Below, piece after piece: positions 42,001 to 50,000 of a stretch of DNA of 64,000 nt. Below the pieces are notes generated by a model, which was not told the DNA's origin, made no database searches, and saw nothing but the letters and a program-made list of their open reading frames with translations. The stretch covers positions 97,310-161,309 of the forward strand of contig JABMLH010000009.1 of the NCBI GenBank assembly GCA_013205085.1, in the 5' to 3' direction. The position numbers and the translations under genes are program-made. This DNA comes from Microbacteriaceae bacterium VKM Ac-2854. GTDB lineage: Bacteria; Actinomycetota; Actinomycetes; Actinomycetales; Microbacteriaceae. Position 1 is the first letter of the stretch, and the number at the start of each line of letters is the position of its first letter.

Positions 42001-43557
42001 ATGTCTGATTTCTCCACTCTCGGAGTTCCGGCTCCCCTCGTCGCCGCCCTCGCGGCGAACGGGATCACCGAGCCCTTCCCGATCCAGGTCGACACCTTGC
42101 CCGACACGCTGAACGGCCGCGATGTGCTCGGCCGCGGCAAGACCGGCTCCGGCAAGACCCTGGCCTTCTCCATCCCGATGATCTCGCGCCTCGGCGGCAA
42201 GCTGGCCGGCGGCCGCCGCCGCCCGGGTCGCCCGCTGGGTCTGGTGCTCGCACCGACGCGCGAGCTCGCCACCCAGATCACCGCCGCCATGGCCCCGCTG
42301 GCGGATGCCTACGGCATCGTGACCACCACGATCTTCGGCGGCGTCTCGCAGCAGCGTCAGGTCGCCGCGCTCAAGCAGGGCGTCGACATCGTCGTGGCCT
42401 GCCCCGGCCGCCTCGAGGACCTGATGAAGCAGGGCTTCGTCAACCTCGACGCCGTCGAGATCACCGTGCTCGACGAGGCCGACCACATGGCCGACCTGGG
42501 CTTCCTGCCCGTCGTCACGCGCATCCTGGACAAGACCCCCCGCGGCGGACAGCGCCTGCTGTTCTCGGCCACGCTCGACAACGGCGTGGACAAGCTGGTC
42601 AAGAAGTACCTGCAGAACGAGGTGCTGCACTCGGTCGACGAGGCCAACTCCCCCGTCGCGCTGATGACCCACCACGTCTTCGAGGTCGACGGCGTCGACG
42701 CGAAGAACGCGCTGGTGAAGAAGCTCGCCTCCGGCACCGGTCGCCGCATCCTGTTCATGCGCACCAAGCACCACGCGAAGAAGCTCGCGAAGCAGCTGAC
42801 CGAGCAGGGCATCCCGTCCGTCGACCTGCACGGCAACCTCTCGCAGGTCGCCCGCGATCGCAACCTCGCGGCCTTCGGCGCCGGCGACGTGAAGGTGCTC
42901 GTCGCCACCGACGTCGCCGCCCGCGGCGTGCACGTCGACGACGTCGAGCTGGTCATCCACGTCGACCCGCCGATGGAGCACAAGGCGTACCTGCACCGCT
43001 CGGGCCGCACCGCCCGCGCCGGTTCGGAGGGTGACGTCGTCACCGTCGTGCTGCCCACGCAGCGCGGTGACGTGAAGACGCTGCTGCGCAAGGCCGCCAT
43101 CCAGGTGACCCCGCAGCTCGTCCACGCCGACTCCGCTCCCGTGAACGCCCTCGTCGGCGAGATCGCCGCCTTCGTGAAGCCCGCTCCCAAGGCGGCGGAG
43201 CCGCAGCGCGGCCAGTCGCAGGGCGGCCGCTCGCAGGGTGCCAACGCTCAGCGCAAGCGCGCGAACCGCGACGGCGCCCCGGTGTCGCACGGCACCGAGC
43301 GCTCGGCGGACGCGCGCCCGCGTCGCGACCGCAGCGGCCGCACCGCAGAGGCCCCCGCTGCCGGTCGCGGTCAGCGCAGCGGCGGCGCCGGTCGCGGTCG
43401 CTCGGCGGCTCCCGCCGGTGGCTCGCGCTCGTTCTACAGCACCTCCACCACCGGCGGTGCCGGCGCTGCGCCGGAGCGCTCCGAGCGTTCCGACCGCTCC
43501 GACCGTGGCGGCAACGGCGGCGGCGCGCGCCGTCAGGGCCGTCGCGCCCAGGGCTAG
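42001..43557 (+). CDS. DEAD-box ATP-dependent RNA helicase
   Basis: 518 aa. All core motifs are present: Q motif IQVDTLPDTLNG, Walker A GKTGSGKT, PTREL, CPGRL, VLDEADHM, SATLD and HRSGRTARAG. The last 120 residues are basic, Arg/Ser/Gly-rich and likely disordered, as in RNA-binding tails of cold-shock and ribosome-assembly helicases. A strong hairpin terminator follows at once. Confidence 0.93.
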   Translation: MSDFSTLGVPAPLVAALAANGITEPFPIQVDTLPDTLNGRDVLGRGKTGSGKTLAFSIPMISRLGGKLAGGRRRPGRPLGLVLAPTRELATQITAAMAPLADAYGIVTTTIFGGVSQQRQVAALKQGVDIVVACPGRLEDLMKQGFVNLDAVEITVLDEADHMADLGFLPVVTRILDKTPRGGQRLLFSATLDNGVDKLVKKYLQNEVLHSVDEANSPVALMTHHVFEVDGVDAKNALVKKLASGTGRRILFMRTKHHAKKLAKQLTEQGIPSVDLHGNLSQVARDRNLAAFGAGDVKVLVATDVAARGVHVDDVELVIHVDPPMEHKAYLHRSGRTARAGSEGDVVTVVLPTQRGDVKTLLRKAAIQVTPQLVHADSAPVNALVGEIAAFVKPAPKAAEPQRGQSQGGRSQGANAQRKRANRDGAPVSHGTERSADARPRRDRSGRTAEAPAAGRGQRSGGAGRGRSAAPAGGSRSFYSTSTTGGAGAAPERSERSDRSDRGGNGGGARRQGRRAQG

Positions 43558-43570
43558 AGCTGCTCATCCG

Positions 43571-43603
43571 AAGGCCGCCCCGACCTCCCGTCGGGGCGGC
43601 CTT
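43571..43603 (+). terminator. Terminator after the DEAD-box helicase gene
   Basis: AAGGCCGCCCCGA (43571-43583) and TCGGGGCGGCCTT (43591-43603) form a perfect 13-bp stem with a 7-nt loop, 14 bp past the stop. The flanking A/T pair symmetry could allow use from both strands, but only the plus-strand gene ends here. Confidence 0.9.
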
Positions 43604-43670
43604 CGTCATTCCCCGGCGTTCCGCGTTGCTATCCTGATCGACTTGCCGAACGGCGGATGGAGGAGGGGCG

Positions 43671-44408
43671 ATGACCGATGCGCTGCAGCTGTTGAGCGAC
43701 GTTGCGATCACCGGGCGCCCGCTCGACGCGGCCGATCGGGAGCGCGTCGCCGACCAGCGCGACGCCGCCTACGTGCTTTCGCTGCCGGAGCGGTGGGCCG
43801 CCGCCACGCGCATCCTGACGCGCGGCCGACACTTCGGCGCCCTGTTCGCCGAACTGCGCGCGACCGGCTGGATCACCCTGCTCCCCGAACTCGACGCGGT
43901 GCTGGATGTGCCGCAGGACGTGCGCTGGCACGCCGAGGGTGCTGTGGGTGTGCACCTCGCCCTCGCGGGCGAGGCGGCGGCGGATGCGGCCGAGCGCGAC
44001 GGGTTGAGCGCGGCCGAGCGCATCCTCGCCGTGGGCGGTGCGCTCCTGCACGACCTCGGCAAGGCGGAGGCCACGCAGATCCACCGGGACGCGAACGGCG
44101 CGGTCGTGCGGATCAGCTCGCACGGGCACGATCACGCGGGTGCTCCGCTAGCCGCCGCCCTGCTCGCGCGGCTGGGCGCCCCTGCCTCCGTCGCCGAACC
44201 GATCTCGGCCGTCATCCGGGAGCACATGATGCACGTCGGCACTCCGAGCGCACGCGCGGCGCGGCGACTGAGCTCGCGGCTCGAGTCGGGCGGCGCGACC
44301 CTGCAGCAGTGGGCTCGCGTCGTCGATGCCGATCTCACGGGGCGTGGCCCGAGCGCGCGCCCGAGTCCGGCGCAGGCCTGGCTCGCCGCAGCGGGAGCGA
44401 GCGAGTGA
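43671..44408 (+). CDS. HD-domain phosphohydrolase
   Basis: 245 aa. The metal-binding pattern is WHAEGAVGVHLALA (first His), LLHDLGKAEAT (HD), and SSHGHDHAGAPLAAALLARL, closely like the HD domain at the C-terminus of multifunctional CCA-adding enzymes (LLHDLGK and GHE..G). GGAGGAGGGGCG precedes ATG 43671. The TGA overlaps the ATG of a nucleotidyltransferase gene by one base, so HD hydrolase and nucleotidyltransferase are made together. Confidence 0.82.
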   Translation: MTDALQLLSDVAITGRPLDAADRERVADQRDAAYVLSLPERWAAATRILTRGRHFGALFAELRATGWITLLPELDAVLDVPQDVRWHAEGAVGVHLALAGEAAADAAERDGLSAAERILAVGGALLHDLGKAEATQIHRDANGAVVRISSHGHDHAGAPLAAALLARLGAPASVAEPISAVIREHMMHVGTPSARAARRLSSRLESGGATLQQWARVVDADLTGRGPSARPSPAQAWLAAAGASE

Positions 44409-45061
44409 TGGACGTCATCCTGAGCGGCGTGGTCGGCTCGACGGCCCACGGACTGGCCGGACCGCAGAGCGACCTCGACCGCGCCGGTGTGTTCCTGATC
44501 CCCACGCGCCACCTGCTCGGCTTCGACCGCCCCGCCGAAACCGTGGTGACGACGGATCCCGACGCGAGCTTCCACGAGCTGGAGAAGTTCCTCCGGCTCG
44601 CGCTGAAGGCGAACCCGTCGGTGCTGGAGCTGCTCTGGCTGCCCGAGCACGACGCGCGCACGCCGCTCGGCGACGAGTTGGTCGGCCTGCGCGACAGTCT
44701 GCTGTCGGAGCGCGCCGTTCGAGCGGCCTTCCTCGGCTACGCGGACGCCCAGCAGCTGAAGCTGCTGCATCGGCAGCAGGGCGACGCCGGGCCGATGACC
44801 GGCCGGGCGCTGAAGCATGCACGCCACATCCTGCGGCTGCTGGAGCAGGGCCGCGAGCTGCTCGCCGGCACGATGTCGGTCGCAGTGCGCAACCCCGCGT
44901 TCTACCGCGATGTGCTGCCGACGCTCTCCTTCGCGCAGTTCGAAGCGCTCCGTGACGAGGCCCGCCGCGCCTTCGAGGCGACGCCGAGCGCGCTGCCCGA
45001 GCATCCGGACAGCGCCGGGGTCGAGGCCTGGCTGATCGGCGTCCGCCTCAGGTCCCTCTGA
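44408..45061 (+). CDS. RlaP-like nucleotidyltransferase (DNA polymerase beta superfamily)
   Basis: 217 aa. VVGSTAHGLAGPQSDLDRAG is the GS...SDxD active site of the PF10127-type family linked to RNA repair, followed by ELEKFLRLALKANPSVLELL and a helical C-terminal half with LKHARHILRLLEQGRELL. Coupled to the upstream HD protein; together they mimic the split activities of a CCA-type enzyme. The real substrate is unknown. A 65-bp hairpin repeat starts 5 bp after the stop. Confidence 0.8.
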   Translation: MDVILSGVVGSTAHGLAGPQSDLDRAGVFLIPTRHLLGFDRPAETVVTTDPDASFHELEKFLRLALKANPSVLELLWLPEHDARTPLGDELVGLRDSLLSERAVRAAFLGYADAQQLKLLHRQQGDAGPMTGRALKHARHILRLLEQGRELLAGTMSVAVRNPAFYRDVLPTLSFAQFEALRDEARRAFEATPSALPEHPDSAGVEAWLIGVRLRSL

Positions 45062-45065
45062 CGCC

Positions 45066-45130
45066 CCCGCGAGATGCCTCTTCGGTGCACGACACGCCGT
45101 GAAGGGCGTACACAAGTGGCATCTCGCGGG
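45066..45130. repeat. 65-bp hairpin repeat, family 2 copy 1
   Basis: The outer arms CCCGCGAGATGCC and GGCATCTCGCGGG are perfectly complementary and face each other across about 39 bp containing GACACGCC. The same arrangement recurs at 46924-46988. It lies between two convergent genes and could act as a bidirectional terminator. Confidence 0.8.
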
Positions 45131-45142
45131 AGGGCTCGCTGG

Positions 45143-45682
45143 TCAGGCGAGCTTGCCGACGGAGGCGAGAGCCGCGCGCAGCAGCGCGCCGCGACCGCCC
45201 TCCATCTCGTCGGAGATCTCGGGCGACGCGGCCTCGGCCGGCGTCATCCACGTCAGCTCCAGAGCGTCCTGGCGCGGATCGCAGGTACCGGTGACCGGCA
45301 CGACATAGGCCAGCGAGACCGCGTGCTGACGCTCGTCCGTGAACGCGCCCATCCCCGGCAGCGGGAAGTATTCGGCGACGTGGAACGGATTCGGGCTGGC
45401 CGGCAGCAGCGGGAACGCCATCGGGCCGAGGTCCTTCTCCAGGTGCCGGAACAGCGCATCCCGCAGGGTCTCGCCGTACATCACGCGGCCGGAGACGATC
45501 GTCCGGGTGATCTGCCCGGCGGCGGTGGCGCGCAGCAGCACGCCCACCTCGGTCACCTGCCCGAGGCCGTCGACCCGCACGGGGACCGCCTCGACGTACA
45601 GCAGCGGCAGTCGGCGACGGATCTCGGCGAGTTCCTCGTCGGAGAGCCAGCCGGAGTTGGGGTCAGGGGTGCGCACGTCCAT
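45143..45682 (-). CDS. NUDIX-like protein (DUF4916)
   Basis: 179 aa. The pattern matches the DUF4916 group of NUDIX-fold proteins: RRRLPLLYVEAVPVRVDGLG, GVLLRATAAGQITRTIVSGR, MYGETLRDALFRHLEKDLGP and a late TWMTPAEAASPEISDEMEGG. The canonical NUDIX box (GX5EX7REUXEEXGU) is degenerate, so pyrophosphatase activity is uncertain. It is transcribed toward the RlaP-like gene. TAAGAA ends 6 nt before ATG 45682. Confidence 0.8.
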   Translation of the reverse strand: MDVRTPDPNSGWLSDEELAEIRRRLPLLYVEAVPVRVDGLGQVTEVGVLLRATAAGQITRTIVSGRVMYGETLRDALFRHLEKDLGPMAFPLLPASPNPFHVAEYFPLPGMGAFTDERQHAVSLAYVVPVTGTCDPRQDALELTWMTPAEAASPEISDEMEGGRGALLRAALASVGKLA

Positions 45683-45747
45683 GGTCCATTCTTACCCGGA
45701 TCGGATGTCGGTCTCGTTTCGGCTGGCACGCACGCGATGATGGACGG

Positions 45748-46407
45748 ATGCGTCTGGATGCGAATGCGGTGATGTGGTCGGCGAGCGCGAAGGATCGCGC
45801 GGGCCGCCCGTTGCTGGTGCTGCTGCACGGTCTCGGCTCGCACGAGGGCGACCTGTTCTCCCTCGGCGCCTACCTGCCGCTGCACCCCGTCCTCGCCTCG
45901 CTGCGGGCACCGATCGATCTGGGCGGCGGCGCGAACTCGTGGTTCCCGCTGCAGCTGCCGCTCGATCCCGAGGCCGACTTCCTGGATCCGGCCGACGTCG
46001 ACACGGCGGCGGATGCGGTGCTCGGCTGGCTCGACGAGTTGCGGCACGATGCACCGATCGGTCTGATCGGCTTCTCGCAGGGCGGCGCGACCGCGCTGCA
46101 ACTGCTGCGGCGCGATCCTGAGCGTTTCGCGTTCGCGGCGGTGCTCTCGGGGTTCGTCGCGCCGAGCATCGATGCGGCGGCGGATGCGCGTCTCGCGCAG
46201 CGTCGGCCCGACGTGTTCTGGGGGCGCGGCACCCTCGACAGCGTGATCCCGCCGCGCGCGATCGCGCAGACCGCCGCGTGGCTGCCGGAGCACACGACCC
46301 TCGACGCCCGGGTCTACGAAGGCGTCGCCCACGGCGTCAGCCAGGGGGAGCTCGCCGACGTGAGCGCCTTCATCCGCTCGGGCTTCGCACGCGCGCTGTC
46401 GTCCTGA
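45748..46407 (+). CDS. Carboxylesterase/phospholipase-like alpha/beta hydrolase
   Basis: 219 aa cytoplasmic hydrolase. LLVLLHGLGSHEGDLFSLG bears the oxyanion region, GLIGFSQGGATALQLLRR is the nucleophile elbow (Ser in GFSQG), FWGRGTLDSVIPP holds the acid and EGVAHGVSQGE the His, as in the small carboxylesterase/YpfH group. GATGAT ends 6 nt before the ATG. A family 1 repeat follows 34 bp after the stop. Confidence 0.87.
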   Translation: MRLDANAVMWSASAKDRAGRPLLVLLHGLGSHEGDLFSLGAYLPLHPVLASLRAPIDLGGGANSWFPLQLPLDPEADFLDPADVDTAADAVLGWLDELRHDAPIGLIGFSQGGATALQLLRRDPERFAFAAVLSGFVAPSIDAAADARLAQRRPDVFWGRGTLDSVIPPRAIAQTAAWLPEHTTLDARVYEGVAHGVSQGELADVSAFIRSGFARALSS

Positions 46408-46441
46408 GCGGCGGTCCGCCTCCCCCGCGCCCGCGCACGTC

Positions 46442-46562
46442 CGCGAAATTTCGCGAGATTCGGTACTGCGGACCAGATCCATCGCCGCGGCGGCCGATCT
46501 CGACCGCAACCCGGCATCTCGCTGGCACGGCGCCGAAGCAGCGAATCTCGCGAAATTTCGCG
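46442..46562. repeat. Palindromic interspersed repeat, family 1 copy C
   Basis: 121 bp. CGCGAAATTTCGCGAG opens the element at 46442 and CTCGCGAAATTTCGCG closes it at 46562. The interior matches copy B but its GCGGACCAG/CTCGACCGC hairpin has two mismatches. It lies between convergent genes. Confidence 0.8.
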
Positions 46563-46602
46563 GCACGACCGGCGCGGCACGACCGGCACGGCACGACCGG
46601 CG
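46561..46602. repeat. Three tandem 14-bp repeats
   Basis: CGGCACGACCGGCG, CGGCACGACCGGCA and CGGCACGACCGGCG follow each other at 46561-46574, 46575-46588 and 46589-46602, directly attached to the right end of the family 1 element. It looks like a small microsatellite formed by slippage or at the repeat's boundary. Confidence 0.85.
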
Positions 46603-46610
46603 CACGCGGA

Positions 46611-46913
46611 TCAGCGCAGCACGTCGTGGATGCGGATCCAGCGCCCGCGCGTCAGCCGGAGGATCTGGGCGCGCTCCAGGGCGGCCATCGTCCGCACCGT
46701 GTCGATCACGGCGGTCGACACCTCGGCCGCCTCGGCGTCGTCGACGCCGGTGAAACGGATGGTGATCCGCGGCTCGCCCCGCACCACGGCGATGCCGCCG
46801 GCCTCGAGGGTGGTGAGGGCTGCGGCCGCCTCGCCGGCCGCGGGCACGACCGCGGCGGGGTCCACGCCCGCAGCGAGCGACCCGATCGTGATCACCACGC
46901 GGTACGAAGGCAT
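46611..46913 (-). CDS. Conserved small hypothetical protein
   Basis: 100 aa: MPSYRVVITIGSLAAGVDPA, a central GGIAVVRGEPRITIRFTGVD and a late ERAQILRLTRGRWIRI. The pattern looks like a single compact alpha/beta domain and is coding by its regular codon bias, but no function was recognised. GGGAG lies 8 nt before the ATG and is part of the edge of the 65-bp hairpin repeat, which therefore supplies or abuts its ribosome site. Divergent from lhr. Confidence 0.65.
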   Translation of the reverse strand: MPSYRVVITIGSLAAGVDPAAVVPAAGEAAAALTTLEAGGIAVVRGEPRITIRFTGVDDAEAAEVSTAVIDTVRTMAALERAQILRLTRGRWIRIHDVLR

Positions 46914-46923
46914 ACCCGATGCT

Positions 46924-46988
46924 CCCGCGAGATGCCACTTCTGTACGCGACACGCCGGGCGGGGCGTACAGAAGAGGCATCTCGCGGG
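46924..46988. repeat. 65-bp hairpin repeat, family 2 copy 2
   Basis: An almost perfect long hairpin. The arm CCCGCGAGATGCC is followed by ACTTCTGTACGC on the left, and GCGTACAGAAG precedes AGGCATCTCGCGGG on the right, one mismatch in about 25 bp. It matches copy 1 at 45066 in length and ends but has better internal pairing. It sits between the divergent genes at 46913 and 47053. Confidence 0.85.
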
Positions 46989-47052
46989 GAAGGGCGGATC
47001 GCCGTGAGCGCAAGCCCGATTCAGTGTCGGAGGTGCAGGGCAGGATGGAGGT

Positions 47053-50000
47053 ATGGCGGAGATCCTCGATCGATTCTCCCCGGCGACCCGCGAGTGGTTC
47101 GCCGGGGCGTTCCCCGAGCCCACCGCGGCGCAGCTCGGGGCGTGGACGGCGATCTCCTCCGGCCAGCACGCGCTCGTCGTCGCGCCGACCGGCTCGGGCA
47201 AGACGCTCTCGGCGTTCCTGTGGGCGATCGACCGGCTGGTCGCGCTCCCCCGCCCCGAGAATCCGTTGCACCGCACCCGAGTGCTCTACGTCTCGCCGTT
47301 GAAGGCGCTCGGCGTCGATGTCGAGCGCAACCTGCGCGCGCCGCTGGTCGGCGTCACGCAGACGGCGAAGCGCCTGGCCGAGTCCGGCATCGGCGCCGAA
47401 CCGGCGGTCGTCACGGTCGGCGTGCGCTCCGGCGACACCAGCTCGGCCGACCGGCGGATGCTGGCCAAGACCCCGCCCGACATCCTGATCACCACGCCCG
47501 AGTCGCTCTACCTGATGCTCACCTCCGCCGCCCGCGAGACGCTCAAGGGTGTCGAGACGGTGATCGTGGACGAGGTGCACGCCGTCGCCGCCACCAAGCG
47601 CGGCGCCCACCTCGCCGTGAGTCTGGAACGGCTGGATGCGCTGCTCACGAAGCCGGTGCAGCGCATCGGCCTCTCAGCCACGGTACGACCGCGCGAGGAG
47701 GTCGCCCGCTTCCTGGCCGGCCGCGCGCCCGTGAGCATCGTCGCGCCCACCTCCACCAAGAAGTGGGAACTGCGGGTCATCGTGCCCATCGAAGACATGT
47801 CGGAACTCGGCGCGGCCCCGCCGCAGGAGGGCTCGACCAGCGGACCGTCCGGCCCGCAGAACGGCTCGATCTGGCCGCACGTGGAGGAGTCGATCGTCGA
47901 TCGGATCCTGGAACAGAAGTCGACCATCGTCTTCGCCAACTCGCGCCGCCTGGCGGAACGCCTCACGGCGCGACTGAACGAGATCTACGCGGAACGCAGC
48001 CAGCCCGCCGAAGAGCCCGTGCCCGCAGAACAACCCGTGCTCGTCGGCCGCGCACCGGCCGCGCTGATGGGCGCCGCCGGCCAGACCTCCGGCTCGGGCC
48101 AATCCGCTCCGGGAACCGACCCGCTGCTCGCCCGCGCCCACCACGGTTCGGTCAGCAAGGAGCAGCGCGCGCTGATCGAGGACGACCTCAAGTCGGGCCG
48201 GCTGCGCTGCGTGGTCGCCACTTCCAGCCTCGAACTCGGCATCGACATGGGTGCCGTCGACCTGGTGGTGCAGGTCGAGACGCCGCCGTCGGTCGCCTCC
48301 GCCCTGCAGCGCGTCGGCCGCGCCGGCCACCAGGTCGGCGAGACCTCTCGCGGCGTGTTCTACCCCAAGCACCGCGCCGATCTGCTGCACTCGGCGGTCG
48401 CGACCGAGCGGATGACCGCGGGGCTGATCGAGTCGATCGCCGTGCCCGCGAATCCGCTCGACATCCTCGCCCAGCAGACCGTCGCCGCCACCGCGCTGGA
48501 GCCCCTCGACGTCGACGACTGGTTCGACACCGTGCGCCGCAGCGCGCCCTTCGTCGGGCTGCCGCGCTCGGCCTACGAGGCGACCCTCGACCTGCTCGCC
48601 GGTCGCTACCCCTCCGACCAGTTCGCCGAGCTGCGCCCGCGCCTGGTCTGGGACCGCGACGAGAACACCCTCACCGGTCGCCCGGGCGCCCAACGGCTGG
48701 CGGTCACCAGCGGCGGCACCATCCCCGACCGCGGCCTCTTCGGGGTCTTTATGGTGGGCGAACCCGGCTCCACCGGAAACCGGGTCGGCGAGCTCGACGA
48801 GGAGATGGTCTACGAGTCCCGCGTCGGCGACGTCTTCGCGCTCGGCGCCACCAGCTGGCGGATCCAGGAGATCACCTACGACCGGGTGATCGTCACCCCC
48901 GCCTTCGGCGAACCCGGCCGGCTGCCGTTCTGGAAGGGCGATTCCCAGGGCCGCCCCGCGGAACTCGGCGAGGCCATCGGCGCGTTCACCCGCGAGATCG
49001 CGGGCGCGAAGCCGGCGGATGCGCGTGCCCGCGCCACTGCGGCGGGCCTGGACACCTTCGCCGCCAACAACCTGCTCTCCTTCCTCGACGAGCAGCGGAT
49101 CGCGACCGGCCAGATCCCGGACGACCGCACCCTCGTGCTCGAACGCTTCCGCGACGAACTCGGCGACTGGCGGCTCGTGCTGCACTCGCCCTACGGCATG
49201 CAAGTGCACGCGCCCTGGGCGCTCGCGGTCGGCGCGCGAGTGCGCGAGCGGCACGGCATCGACGGCGCGTGCATGGCCAGCGACGACGGCATCGTCGTGC
49301 GCATCCCGGATACGGAGGCCGAGCCACCCGGCGCCGAGCTGTTCCTGTTCGAGCGCGATGAGCTGGAGCAACTGGTCACCACGGAGGTGGGCGGGTCCGC
49401 GCTGTTCGCCTCCCGCTTCCGCGAGTGCGCCGCGCGGGCACTGCTGCTGCCGCGCTACAACCCGGGCAAGCGCAGCCCGCTCTGGCAGCAGCGCCAGCGT
49501 GCCGCGCAACTGCTCGACGTCGCCCGCGAGTACCCGACGTTCCCGATCATCCTCGAAACCGTCCGCGAGTGCCTGCAGGATGTCTACGATCTGCCCGCCC
49601 TGATGCGGCTGGCCAGCCGGCTCGACAACCGCGAGTTGCGCATCCTGGAGGCCGACACCCCGAACGCCAGCCCGTTCGCCCGCTCGATGCTGTTCGGCTA
49701 CGTCGCCGCCTTTATGTACGAGGGCGACAGCCCGCTGGCCGAGCGCCGCGCTGCTGCGCTCTCGGTCGACGCCGCGCTGCTGGGCGAGCTCCTCGGCCGT
49801 GCCGAGCTGCGTGAACTGCTGGATCCGAGCGTGCTGGAGCGCACGGAACAGGAGCTGCAGCGCACCGCGGCCGATCGCCGCCTGCGGGGGCTGGAAGGCG
49901 TGGCCGACCTGGTACGCATCCTCGGTCCGCTGACGGCGGAGGAGATCGGGCTGCGGCTGGTGAACGGCGACGTCACCAGCGCCGACACCGCCGCGGCGCC

